Made by a program: the position numbers and the translations under genes
From: Actinoplanes sp. M2I2
Lineage (GTDB): Bacteria; Actinomycetota; Actinomycetes; Mycobacteriales; Micromonosporaceae
Length of the DNA: 64,000 nt
Assembly: GCF_023544445.1 (NCBI RefSeq)
Contig: NZ_JALPVJ010000004.1
Location: 186,001 to 250,000, forward strand
Reading direction: 5' to 3'
Shown: in pieces, positions 8,633 through 17,224 of the stretch
Layout: every line of letters starts with the position of its first letter
How positions within the stretch are numbered: the first letter of the stretch is position 1
Notes under the pieces: generated by a model
What the model was told of the DNA's origin: nothing
Database searches by the model: none
The model's input: the letters and a program-made list of their open reading frames with translations, nothing else

Positions 8633-10558
8633 CTACGGACGTTGCTGGTGGCGGGGCGGATCGGTGATGTTGCCCCAGCTGGGCGTGGCCGATTCCGGGG
8701 CGGCCAGCGGCTGTGGCCGCGACACGGTGACCTGGCTGGGATGGTGCTCGGCCGGGATGACCGCCTCGGCCGGGTCGGGCAGCGGCTGCTGCGCGATGGG
8801 CGCCATCGACACCCGGGGCAGCGTCACGATCGCCGGGTCGACCTCGACGGCCTGGACCACCGAGCCCCGCCCCTCGTTCTTGACCAGGATCATCGCGTAC
8901 TCGGGAAGGTCCTGAAGCACCCGCGGCTCCAGCACGTATTCGTAGACGCGCTGGGCCGACGCCGCCTCGCTCCAGTTGGTGCCCTTGGCGGTGGATTCGG
9001 TCTGGCTCCAGTTGCGCGTCTTGCTCCAGTTCGAGGTCGTGTAGCGGCGCAGGCCGTGCCGGGACGCGCGCTCGCCCTTGGAGCCGCCCTTGGTCTCGGA
9101 TTCGCCGGTCGTGTCGGCCAGCGTGTGGGTCTCGTCGCCGCCGAGGGTGCGGGTCAGCTCGCTGAGCACGAACTTGTGCCCCCGCCCGACGAAGTCGGCC
9201 GCCTGCGCCGCCTCCTGGTGGTTGCCCAGGCGCATCAGGGCCACCTCACCGCCGCCGATCGTCTGCAGCGACTCGGCCCGCAGGTGCGAGAAGAAGAGCA
9301 CCAGCCGGATGCCCCGCCGTTCGCACAGGGTGCTGAGCCGTTCCACGGCCCGGTGGTCGATCTCGTCGGCGCCCAGCAGCACCAGCGAGCCGATCGGGGC
9401 GGCGTCCCGGCGCACCTGGTGGCCGAGCCACTGCACCAGCAGGTCTTTGAGCAGTTCGTGCTGCGCCCGCCCGGCCCCGCCCTCGGTCACCAGGCAGGTG
9501 AGGTCGGCCGGCGGGGTCGTCGCGGGGTCGCTGCCCATGGCCTCGAGCGGGTGCAGGAACGCTTCGATGCGCCGCACCCGCGCCTCCTCGGGGCGCATCG
9601 CGAGCAGCCGGCTCTCGAGATCGGCCGGCAGCAGTCCGCCCTGACCGGAGAGGGTGCGCAGGGCGGCGAGCAACCGCGCCATGGTCAGGTCGGGCGCCAG
9701 CACGGCCGCGATCCGGTTGAGCAGCAGCGCGTCCTGCGACCGCTCGGCCCGGTTGCCGCCACCGGGCGCGTCGCCGTACATGGCCTCGACCAGCCCGTCG
9801 ACCAGCTCCCCCGGCTCCAGCCCGGCGACCAGGTCGAACGAGGCCAGGTCGGCGGGCAGCACGACCTCCCGGACCGTGCGGCCGGTGCCGAGGGCGAGCT
9901 GCATCAGCTCCCCGGACAGCGCTTCCCCAGTGAAGTCGGCCAGCACCATCCGCCCCCGGGACGCCAGCAGCGACCCGCCGAAGACGGTCAGGACCGCTTC
10001 CCACCCGTACGACGTACCACCCACGATGTCGACCCGGCGGGCCCCCGGCGAGGGGCTGGCCGCCGACCACTCCGGCAGCGCGTCGACGGCGTGCTGTTGC
10101 TGCTGGTCGTGCCATTGCCGGCGGCTGTCCCAGGACGCGTGCGCGATCGCGTGCTCAGCCTGGGCCCGGCGCTCCGCCTCGTCCACCGACCGGCGGGCCA
10201 GCGACGGCAGGAGACCGGCCAGGATCGCCCCCGCGACCCCGCCGACGGCGAACAACCCGGCCAGGAACAGCACCAACCCCCGCGCGCCTTCGGAGTCCCG
10301 GGTGAGCACCCCACCGCAGCACCCGATCAGCACGGCCGCCCCGAGCCCGGCGCCCAGCGAGATCAGGATGCGCTTGACCATCCCGCTCCGGGCCCGGGTG
10401 AGCCGCTCCCGCAGGTCGGGCGGGACGGGCGCGGGCTGCGGCGGCGGCTCCAGGAATTTCCGCCGGTACAGGTTCCGGTCGTTGAAGATCCACCCCAGCC
10501 GCTCACCCTCGGTGGCGAGCTGCTCGAGCGGTCTCGGGGCGGGAACGGGGCTCGTCAT
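8633..10558 (-). CDS. Membrane protein with a degenerate VirD4/TraG-like domain
   Basis: I do not recognise a named gene. The 641-residue form starting at MTSPVPAPRPL (GGAG upstream) is preferred to the longer frame from 10630. Two transmembrane helices lie at about residues 65-82 and 95-115, then a cytoplasmic region. The order of elements recalls type IV coupling ATPases: DIVGGTSYGWEAVLT where Walker A would be (no GK[ST]), VLADFTGE in place of DPKGE, SLVLLGADEID as a Walker B-like strand, and RLVLFFSHLRAESLQTIGGG like the TraG/TraD sensor region. A curious SNWSKTRNWSQTES repeat precedes a conserved-looking RVYEYVLEPRVLQ segment. It is probably non-catalytic or uses another nucleotide site. 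Role unknown. Confidence 0.75.
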   Translation of the reverse strand: MTSPVPAPRPLEQLATEGERLGWIFNDRNLYRRKFLEPPPQPAPVPPDLRERLTRARSGMVKRILISLGAGLGAAVLIGCCGGVLTRDSEGARGLVLFLAGLFAVGGVAGAILAGLLPSLARRSVDEAERRAQAEHAIAHASWDSRRQWHDQQQQHAVDALPEWSAASPSPGARRVDIVGGTSYGWEAVLTVFGGSLLASRGRMVLADFTGEALSGELMQLALGTGRTVREVVLPADLASFDLVAGLEPGELVDGLVEAMYGDAPGGGNRAERSQDALLLNRIAAVLAPDLTMARLLAALRTLSGQGGLLPADLESRLLAMRPEEARVRRIEAFLHPLEAMGSDPATTPPADLTCLVTEGGAGRAQHELLKDLLVQWLGHQVRRDAAPIGSLVLLGADEIDHRAVERLSTLCERRGIRLVLFFSHLRAESLQTIGGGEVALMRLGNHQEAAQAADFVGRGHKFVLSELTRTLGGDETHTLADTTGESETKGGSKGERASRHGLRRYTTSNWSKTRNWSQTESTAKGTNWSEAASAQRVYEYVLEPRVLQDLPEYAMILVKNEGRGSVVQAVEVDPAIVTLPRVSMAPIAQQPLPDPAEAVIPAEHHPSQVTVSRPQPLAAPESATPSWGNITDPPRHQQRP

Positions 10559-10833
10559 CGCGGCGGACTCCGGGGGCCGGGGGCGGTGTTTCCCTGACCG
10601 TACCCGCCAGGCCATCTCGTGAAGCGACACGACAGACGTCCCCTGAGGACCGCGGATCGAGAGCCCATCCCGAGACTCGGCCGGAGATCACCAGTCCGCC
10701 GGAGGCCGACGTGAATCCGAGTTCATCCAAAGTTCAGGCGGCTCACGGGGGCGTGCGACGCCGACCGGGTTCTAACCTGACACCTCGAACACCTGACAGC
10801 TCGGAAAACAGCGGGTAACGGAAGGTACAAGCG

Positions 10834-11160
10834 ATGACCGCAACGGTCGACGTCGACACCACCGACGGCACCATGGTGATCCAGCCCCACGGCGCGCTCG
10901 GCGCCGAGGAGGCCGCTGAGCTGCGCCGCACGCTGGTCCACGCGCTTCGTCACCTGCGCCCGCTCCGGTTGATCCTCGACCTGCACGACGTGCACGAGGT
11001 CGACCCGATCACGCTGGGCACCCTGGCCGCCGCCTGCCACCTCGGCGACGATCACCAGGTCGCGGTGTTCCTCGACCGTACGTCCGAGTCGATCGCCGTC
11101 CGGCTGAGCGCGGCCGGGGTGGCGACCCACCGGTTACGAAACGTCGGCCGGGCTGCCTGA
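10834..11160 (+). CDS. STAS-domain protein (anti-sigma factor antagonist-like)
   Basis: This 108-residue single-domain protein has the STAS pattern: beta strands MVIQPHGALG and LRLILDLHDVHEVDPITLGTL, then an alpha/beta tail. In SpoIIAA-type antagonists a Ser/Thr in the 'D-x-S/T-G' turn is phosphorylated by an anti-sigma kinase; here the turn reads VDPITLG, so a threonine could serve, but the consensus is weak. A GGAAGG ribosome site precedes the ATG. It converges with another STAS gene and the two reading frames overlap by 27 bp at their 3' ends. Confidence 0.82.
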   Translation: MTATVDVDTTDGTMVIQPHGALGAEEAAELRRTLVHALRHLRPLRLILDLHDVHEVDPITLGTLAAACHLGDDHQVAVFLDRTSESIAVRLSAAGVATHRLRNVGRAA

Positions 11161-11532
11161 GAGCCACACCGGGGCGTACAGGGTCTCGCCGGCGTACAGG
11201 GTGTCGGCGTACAGCTTCTCGTCGGAGCGTCGCAGGTACAGCCTGGTCGCCTCGAGCAGAAGCTGTACGGGCCCGTGCGCGTTCGTCACCTCGAAGCCGT
11301 AGCCGCCGCGCAACGCGTTGGTGTAGCCGGTCAGCAGCACCTCGAGGCACTCGCTGCCGATGTCCTCGACCCCGGCGACGTCGAGCACGACCCGTCCCCG
11401 GCGTGTCCGGGCGAAGGCATCCCGCAGGGCCCGCCGCAGATCACGGTGCGCGGCGCGGTCGAAGGTCCCGCCCAGCAGCAGATAGGTCGTCTTGCCGGTG
11501 CGGTCGGTGTCCCTCTCGATGGAGAAGCTCAT
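11134..11532 (-). CDS. STAS-domain protein with C-terminal extension
   Basis: The 132-residue protein carries a STAS fold (VVLDVAGVEDIGSECLEVLL) with a serine at the position usually phosphorylated (DIGSE). An N-terminal beta strand (TTYLLLGGTFD) agrees. The last 35 residues contain a Tyr-rich repeat (LYADTLYAGETLYAPV) not needed by the fold. It converges on and overlaps the STAS gene on the other strand, so expression of one may dampen the other by antisense transcription (inference). The partner kinase or sigma factor is not in the window. Confidence 0.75.
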   Translation of the reverse strand: MSFSIERDTDRTGKTTYLLLGGTFDRAAHRDLRRALRDAFARTRRGRVVLDVAGVEDIGSECLEVLLTGYTNALRGGYGFEVTNAHGPVQLLLEATRLYLRRSDEKLYADTLYAGETLYAPVWLSGSPADVS

Positions 11533-11703
11533 GAGCCCGGTCTATCCAGCGCAGGTGGACGGCGGCCGAACCGCGGATGTCAGCGCCCGGAAAACCCGCA
11601 TCCGGCTCGGCTGGGAGGTGCCGGAAGATCCTGATACGGGTTGTTGACGGCTTACCGCACGTTTTTCAGGACCCGGATACGCGACAGTGGATCATCATTC
11701 CGT

Positions 11704-11725
11704 GTTTACCTGATGTTCATCAATG
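11704..11725 (+). promoter_or_regulatory. PHO-box-like direct repeat upstream of first phoX
   Basis: Two contiguous 11-nt units, GTTTACCTGAT and GTTCATCAATG, match the form of Streptomyces PhoP sites (repeats of G-T-T-C-A-C-C plus 4 nt). They end 16 bp before the phoX start, overlapping the expected promoter-leader region. The same arrangement occurs before the second phoX, which strengthens the call. Confidence 0.6.
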
Positions 11726-11741
11726 TCGATGGAGGTCAACG

Positions 11742-13862
11742 ATGCCCGATCCCGTACGCCGACTGTTACCGCTGCTCCAGCGTCACAGCGGCGGTCGCGA
11801 CGCGATGACCTGCCAATACCGCTGTGGCAACGCCTGCGATCACCCGGCGCCCAACCGGTCGGACAACGCCTATCTCGGGGACATCGTCCGCGCCACCCTG
11901 AGCCGTCGCGGGCTGCTCCGTGCGAGCGGCGCCGGCGCCCTGGTGCTCGGCGCGGGCGGCGTCTCGGCGACCGCCGCGACCCCGGCGACCGCAGCGCCCG
12001 CACCACCGGCAGCGCCCGCACCACCGGCACCGTCCGCACCACCGGCAGCGTCCGCACCGCCTCCGGGCGGCGGCGCGCTCACCTTCAAGCCGATCCCGCC
12101 GAACGAGATCGACTCCGTGATCGTCCCGAACGGCTACGACCACGCCGTCGTGATCCGCTGGGGCGACCCGGTGGTGCCGGGCGCGCCCGCCTTCGACCTC
12201 GGGCGCCAGACCGGCGAGAGCCAGTCGAAGCAGTTCGGCTACAACAACGACTTCCTCTGCGTGGTGCCGTTCCCCGGCAGCGACCGCCGGGCCCTGCTCG
12301 TGTCCAACCACGAGTACACCAACGAGGAGCTGATGTTCCCGGGCTTCACCACCCAGGAGGCGCTGAGCGTCGACCAGGTGCGGGCCGCGATGGCCGCCCA
12401 CGGCATGTCGGTGCTGGAGATCGAGCGGGTCGATCGCACCGGCCGGTGGCAACCGGTCCGATCCCGGCGGCTGCCCTACAACAAGCGGCTCACCATGCTG
12501 GCCACGCCGTTCCGGGCGGACGGCCCGGCCGCCGGGTCGCCCCCGTTGCGCACGGCGGCCGACCCGGCCGGCACGACCATCATCGGCACGCTCAACAACT
12601 GCGCGGGCGGGCTGACGCCGTGGGGGACGGCGCTGTCCGGCGAGGAGAACTTCAACCAGTACTTCGTGGGCGGCGACGCCGTCCCCGAGGCGGCCAAGGC
12701 CCGGCTCAACCGGTACGGCATCCTCACCACCGCCCGGTACCCGAGCGGGTCGCGGCGGTGGGAGCGGGCGCAGGAGCGCTTCGACCTGGCCAAGCACCCG
12801 AACGAGGCCAACCGCTTCGGCTGGATCGTCGAGGTCGACCCGTTCGAGCCGGACGCGCCGCCCCGCAAGCACACCGCGATGGGCCGCTTCAAGCATGAGG
12901 GCGCCAACGTCATCGTGGCCCGCAACGGTCAAGTGGCCGCATACCTGGGTGACGACGAGCGCTTCGAGTACCTCTACAAGTTCGTATCGAGCCGGCGCTA
13001 CCGCCCGGGCGACCGCAAGCACAACCTCACCCTGCTCGAGTCGGGCACGCTCTACGTCGCGAAGCTCAGCGGGGACAGCCCGCCGGCCGAGATCGACGGC
13101 ACCGGCAAGCTCCCGGCCGACGGCGCCTTCGACGGTACGGGTGCGTGGATCAAGCTCGTCTCCGGGAACACCTCGTTCGTCCCCGGCATGACCGCGATCG
13201 AGGTGCTGACCTTCACCCGCGAGGCCGGCGACAAGGTCGGCGCGACCAGGATGGACCGGCCCGAGGACGTCCAGCCCAGCCTGCGGAGCGGCAAGATCTA
13301 TGCCGCGCTGACCAACAACACGAACCGCGGCGTCGGCACCTATCCCGGCGTCGACGAGGCGAACCCGCGTACCGCCAACCGGCACGGCCAGATCTTCGAG
13401 CTCGTCGAGGACGGGGGCGACCACACCGGCGAGACCTTCACCTGGTCGTTGCCGATCGTGTGCGGCGACCCGAACGACCCCGGCACGTATTTCGCGGGCT
13501 ACGACAAGAGCAAGGTGTCCCCGATCTCGTGTCCGGACAACGTCGCCTTCGACAGCGCCGGGAACCTCTGGATCTCCACCGACGGCAACGCGCTGGGCAG
13601 CAACGACGGGCTCTTCGCCACGGCGATCGAAGGCCCGGAGCGCGGTCACCTCAAGCAGTTCCTCACGGTGCCGCCCGGCGCGGAGACCTGCGGCCCGTTC
13701 ATCACCGGCGACGACCGCTCGGTCTTCGTCGCCGTGCAGCATCCGGGGGAGGTCACCGGCGCGACCGTCGACAACCCGGCGTCCACCTGGCCCGACGGCG
13801 ACTACGCCAAACCGGCGGTCGTGGTCACCTGGCGGCTCGACGGCGGACGGATCGGCAGCTAG
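11742..13862 (+). CDS. phoX: PhoX-family alkaline phosphatase (DUF839), first copy
   Basis: The 706-residue protein starts at ATG 11742 behind GGAGG; the open frame further upstream has no support. A PhoX-type leader of about 50 residues contains CQYRCGNACDHPAPN, then a Tat signal (SRRGLLRASGAGALVLG, twin arginines at about residues 54-55) and an Ala/Pro linker. The mature domain carries PhoX family blocks such as NDFLCVVPF, LVSNHEYTNEELMFPG, SGEENFNQYF, GRFKHEGANVIV and CPDNVAFDSAGNLWISTDG. PhoX enzymes are Ca/Fe-dependent secreted phosphomonoesterases that release phosphate from organic esters. A near-identical paralogue follows 108 bp downstream. The PHO-box-like repeat upstream implies phosphate control. 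Confidence 0.93.
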   Translation: MPDPVRRLLPLLQRHSGGRDAMTCQYRCGNACDHPAPNRSDNAYLGDIVRATLSRRGLLRASGAGALVLGAGGVSATAATPATAAPAPPAAPAPPAPSAPPAASAPPPGGGALTFKPIPPNEIDSVIVPNGYDHAVVIRWGDPVVPGAPAFDLGRQTGESQSKQFGYNNDFLCVVPFPGSDRRALLVSNHEYTNEELMFPGFTTQEALSVDQVRAAMAAHGMSVLEIERVDRTGRWQPVRSRRLPYNKRLTMLATPFRADGPAAGSPPLRTAADPAGTTIIGTLNNCAGGLTPWGTALSGEENFNQYFVGGDAVPEAAKARLNRYGILTTARYPSGSRRWERAQERFDLAKHPNEANRFGWIVEVDPFEPDAPPRKHTAMGRFKHEGANVIVARNGQVAAYLGDDERFEYLYKFVSSRRYRPGDRKHNLTLLESGTLYVAKLSGDSPPAEIDGTGKLPADGAFDGTGAWIKLVSGNTSFVPGMTAIEVLTFTREAGDKVGATRMDRPEDVQPSLRSGKIYAALTNNTNRGVGTYPGVDEANPRTANRHGQIFELVEDGGDHTGETFTWSLPIVCGDPNDPGTYFAGYDKSKVSPISCPDNVAFDSAGNLWISTDGNALGSNDGLFATAIEGPERGHLKQFLTVPPGAETCGPFITGDDRSVFVAVQHPGEVTGATVDNPASTWPDGDYAKPAVVVTWRLDGGRIGS

Positions 13863-13865
13863 AGC

Positions 13866-13887
13866 GTTAACGTCCCGTTCACCGGCA
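13866..13887 (+). promoter_or_regulatory. PHO-box-like direct repeat upstream of second phoX
   Basis: GTTAACGTCCC is followed directly by GTTCACCGGCA, two 11-nt units, the second carrying a perfect GTTCACC heptamer as in Streptomyces PhoP boxes. The site starts 4 bp after the first phoX stop and about 84 bp before the second phoX start, so the second copy probably has its own phosphate-responsive promoter. Confidence 0.6.
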
Positions 13888-13970
13888 ACCGGTGGATCCG
13901 TCGGTGTCGGCTCTCCTAGCGTTCGGCTCAGCCCACCCACGGGTGCGGCCATGACGAACTAGGAGAGCCG

Positions 13971-16064
13971 ATGCGTCGACTTTTACCCCTGCTGGGCCAC
14001 AGTGGTGGCTCGCGGGACGCCATGACCTGCCTCTATCGCTGCGGCAACGCTTGTGACCACCCCGCGCCGAACGAGTCGGACAACCCGTACCTCGGCGATG
14101 TGGTGAACACGGCGATGAGCCGGCGGGGTGTGATGCGCGCGGGCGCCGCCGGCGCGCTCGTCCTCGGTGTGAGCGCCTCGGCTGCCGCGGCGGCCCCGGC
14201 AGCCGCCGCGCCGGCTCCGGCCGCCGTTCCGCAGCCCCTCGGCAAGCCCGCGGCCGGGCCCACCGGCAAGGCCGGCAAGATCGGCTTCAAGGCGATCCCG
14301 CCGAACACGCTCGACAACCTGATCGTGCCCAACGGCTACGACTCGGCCGTCGTGCTGCGCTGGGGCGACCCCGTGGTGGCCGGCGCGCCCGAGTTCGACC
14401 TGGGCAAGCAGACCGCCAAGCGGCAGTCGCAGCAGTTCGGCTACAACAACGACTTCGTCGGCGTGCTGCCGTTCGGCAACTCGGGCGACCGCGCGCTGCT
14501 CGTGGTCAACCACGAGTACACCAACGAGGAGCTGATGTTCCCGGGCTTCACCAGCCTGGACGCGCTCAGCGTCGAGCAGGTCAAGGTCGCGATGGCGGCG
14601 CACGGCCTGTCGGTGGTCGAGATCGAGCGGGTCGGCCGCACCGGCCAGTGGAAGCCGGTCGAGTCCCGTCGCCTGCCCTACAACAAGCGCATCACCGCGC
14701 TCGAGACCGTGTTCAAGCTGACCGGCCCGGTGGCCGGGACGGCGGCGGTGAAGACCGCGGCCGATCCCAAGGGCCAGTGGGTCATCGGCACGCTGAACAA
14801 CTGTGCCGGCGGCGTCACGCCGTGGGGCACCGTGCTCTCCGGCGAGGAGAACTTCAACCAGTACTTCGTCGGTGGCGACGCCGTTGCCGAGGCCGACAAG
14901 CCGAAGTTCAACCGCTACGGCATCACGACCACGGCGCGCTACCCGAGCGGCTCGCGCAAGTGGGAGCGGGCGCAGGAGCGCTTCGACCTGGCCAAGCACC
15001 CGAACGAGGCCAACCGCTTCGGCTGGATCGTCGAGGTCGACCCGTTCGACCCGGACGCCCCGCCGCGCAAGCACACCGCCATGGGCCGCTTCAAGCACGA
15101 GGGCGCCAACGTCATCGTGGCCAAGAGCGGGCACGTCGTCGCGTACATGGGCGACGACGAGCGGTTCGACTACCTCTACAAGTTCGTCTCCGAGAAGAAG
15201 TACCGGCCCGGCGACCGCAAGCACAACCTGACGCTGCTCGAGTCGGGCACTCTCTACGTCGCCCAGGTCACCGGGGACAGCCCGGCGGCCGAGATCGACG
15301 GCACCGGCAAGCTCCCGTCCGACGGCGCCTTCGACGGTACGGGCAAGTGGATCAAGCTGGTCTCGGGGAACAAGTCGTTCGTCCCCGGCATGACGGTGGC
15401 CGACATCCTGACCTTCACCCGGCTGGCCGGCGACGCGGTCAAGGCGACCAAGATGGACCGCCCCGAGGACGTCCAGCCCAGCCTGCGTACCGGCAAGATC
15501 TACGCGGCGATGACCAACAACACGAACCGGGCCGTCGGCACCAACCCGGGCGTGGACGAGGCCAACCCGCGCAGCGCCAACAAGCACGGCCACATCTTCG
15601 AGCTCGTCGAGGACAAGGGCGACCACACCGGCGAGACCTTCACCTGGTCGCTGCCCATCGTGTGCGGCGACCCGGCCGCCGCCGACACCTACTTCGGCGG
15701 ATACGACAAGACGGCCGTCTCGCCGATCTCCTGCCCCGACAACGTCGCCTTCGACAGCGCCGGGAACCTCTGGATCTCCACCGACGGCAACGCCCTGGGC
15801 ACCAACGACGGCCTGTTCGCCACCCCGATCGAGGGTTCCGAACGCGGCCACCTGCGGCAGTTCCTCACGGTGCCGCGCGGCGCCGAGACCTGCGGCCCGT
15901 TCATCACCGGCGACGACCGCTCGGTCTTCGTCGCCGTGCAGCACCCCGGCGAGATCTCCGGCGCCACCGTCGACAAGCCGGTCTCCACCTGGCCCGACGG
16001 CGACTACGCCAAGCCCGCCGTCGTGGTCACCTGGCGCCTCGACGGCGGACCGATCGGCAGCTGA
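13971..16064 (+). CDS. phoX: PhoX-family alkaline phosphatase (DUF839), second copy
   Basis: The 697-residue protein starts behind AGGAGAG and is collinear with the preceding PhoX from the leader (CLYRCGNACDHPAPN) through the Tat motif (SRRGVMRAGAAGALVLG, about residues 48-64) to the shared C-terminus (VVTWRLDGGPIGS). All PhoX blocks are kept: HEYTNEELMFPG, SGEENFNQYF, GRFKHEGANVIV and CPDNVAFDSAGNLWISTDG. It differs in the linker and in scattered residues that would alter surface and metal-site surroundings. Tandem duplication is the simplest origin. Both copies look intact, so dosage or divergent substrate or metal preference may explain retention. Confidence 0.93.
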   Translation: MRRLLPLLGHSGGSRDAMTCLYRCGNACDHPAPNESDNPYLGDVVNTAMSRRGVMRAGAAGALVLGVSASAAAAAPAAAAPAPAAVPQPLGKPAAGPTGKAGKIGFKAIPPNTLDNLIVPNGYDSAVVLRWGDPVVAGAPEFDLGKQTAKRQSQQFGYNNDFVGVLPFGNSGDRALLVVNHEYTNEELMFPGFTSLDALSVEQVKVAMAAHGLSVVEIERVGRTGQWKPVESRRLPYNKRITALETVFKLTGPVAGTAAVKTAADPKGQWVIGTLNNCAGGVTPWGTVLSGEENFNQYFVGGDAVAEADKPKFNRYGITTTARYPSGSRKWERAQERFDLAKHPNEANRFGWIVEVDPFDPDAPPRKHTAMGRFKHEGANVIVAKSGHVVAYMGDDERFDYLYKFVSEKKYRPGDRKHNLTLLESGTLYVAQVTGDSPAAEIDGTGKLPSDGAFDGTGKWIKLVSGNKSFVPGMTVADILTFTRLAGDAVKATKMDRPEDVQPSLRTGKIYAAMTNNTNRAVGTNPGVDEANPRSANKHGHIFELVEDKGDHTGETFTWSLPIVCGDPAAADTYFGGYDKTAVSPISCPDNVAFDSAGNLWISTDGNALGTNDGLFATPIEGSERGHLRQFLTVPRGAETCGPFITGDDRSVFVAVQHPGEISGATVDKPVSTWPDGDYAKPAVVVTWRLDGGPIGS

Positions 16065-16069
16065 CCATC

Positions 16070-16105
16070 CCTGGGCGGGCCGCTCACCCGAGCGACCCGC
16101 CCAGG
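16070..16105. terminator. Bidirectional hairpin between phoX2 and the convergent secreted-protein gene
   Basis: CCTGGGCGGG pairs perfectly with CCCGCCCAGG across a 16-nt loop. It lies 5 bp after the phoX2 stop and 2 bp beyond the stop of the convergent gene. There is no T-tract, which is common for actinobacterial hairpin terminators. Confidence 0.65.
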
Positions 16106-16107
16106 CC

Positions 16108-17136
16108 TCACTTGGTGAACGTGAAGTACTTGTACGGGGCGTACGTCGTGTAGTTGACGCTGTCGCCCGAGGTGCCGGGCAGGTAGGCGGCCCGGACGCG
16201 GTAGAACACACCGGTCGAGTGGCTGCCGGTCAGCGTGTAGTACGACTTGCCCACGGTGTTGAGCGGCAGGTCGACGTTCTTCCAGGGCTTCCACGCGCCG
16301 CCGGAGTGGACCTGGAACTGCAGCCGCTGCTTGCGGTGGGGATACGGCGTCATCGTGGTGGTGAAGTACGGGTGCACGGTCTTGCGGAAGTGCGCGTAGG
16401 ACACCGTGCCGAGGTTGGCGGTCTTGTACTGCCTGGTGCTGACCGTCGAGACCGCGACCCGGGTCTGCACGACGGTCTTGGCCGAGGTGGGGGCAAACCG
16501 GGTCGTACCGAGGAACTTGGCGGTCAGGCTGAGACTGTGAACCGCCCGCACCTGAACGCTCGACTGCCCGGTCCGCAGGGTGATCCGTCGGGCCGGTTCG
16601 GGACCGTACGGGTCGGCATGGATCTCGATGACCCCGCCCGGGTAGGCGACGTTGCTGAGACGGGCCGTGACGGACACCCCCGAGTTGTACGGAGTCGTCG
16701 TCGGGTTCGCCTCGATGCTCAGGCGCACCGGCGTCAGCGGGACCTTGATCGTCGCCGTCGCGGTGGCCGGGGCGAGGACGTCGCTCCCGGCATACGACAC
16801 CCGGTACACCAGGTCGCCACCGGACACCATCGTGTCGGCGATGAAGAACGCGCCCTTGGCGTCGACCGTGGACGGGCGTAGGGCAACGCCGGCGGGCGAC
16901 TCCGGATCGGTACGGGTCACGGCGAGCAGTGTTCCGGCCGGCACCGGCCGCGTGGCGGTGATCGTGCCCAGGATCTTGGTCGAGGTGTTCCGCGGGAGGG
17001 TGGCCGGAGCGACCAGCGAGATCGTCGGCGCCTCGAGAGCCGGCTCGTCGTCGGCCGCGGCGGGACCGGCTCCCACCACGACGACGGCCGACGCCGCGAC
17101 GGCCAGGACAGTGAGAGCGGCACGGACCTTTTGCAT
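16108..17136 (-). CDS. Secreted Ig-like-repeat protein of unknown function
   Basis: The 342-residue form from MQKVRAALTVLAV is chosen because it begins exactly at the signal peptide (cleavage near AAADDEP). The mature part has two or three beta-rich Ig-like segments: TISLVAPATLPR..., TPVRLSIEANPTT... and SLTAKFLGTTRFAPTS..., each with the 'FXGTTRFAPTSA' style of bacterial Ig folds. A C-terminal region of about 110 residues is Tyr/His/Lys-rich (YFTTTMTPYPHRKQRLQFQ, VFYRVRAAYLPGT). It looks like an exported structural or binding protein. Convergent with phoX2 and upstream of the GDPD gene's 3' end; no function is assigned. Confidence 0.75.
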   Translation of the reverse strand: MQKVRAALTVLAVAASAVVVVGAGPAAADDEPALEAPTISLVAPATLPRNTSTKILGTITATRPVPAGTLLAVTRTDPESPAGVALRPSTVDAKGAFFIADTMVSGGDLVYRVSYAGSDVLAPATATATIKVPLTPVRLSIEANPTTTPYNSGVSVTARLSNVAYPGGVIEIHADPYGPEPARRITLRTGQSSVQVRAVHSLSLTAKFLGTTRFAPTSAKTVVQTRVAVSTVSTRQYKTANLGTVSYAHFRKTVHPYFTTTMTPYPHRKQRLQFQVHSGGAWKPWKNVDLPLNTVGKSYYTLTGSHSTGVFYRVRAAYLPGTSGDSVNYTTYAPYKYFTFTK

Positions 17137-17224
17137 GGGGTACTCCCGGTTCCTCGCGCTCGGCATGATCACGGCGCGGCCGGCACAGCGTACGTGAAAG
17201 ATCATCACGCCGGAGGCCGGGCGC

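Noticed and set aside
8621-10597. Plus-strand open frame opposite the VirD4-like gene
   Set aside because: Composition is typical antisense shadow and the minus frame has coherent transmembrane and fold features.
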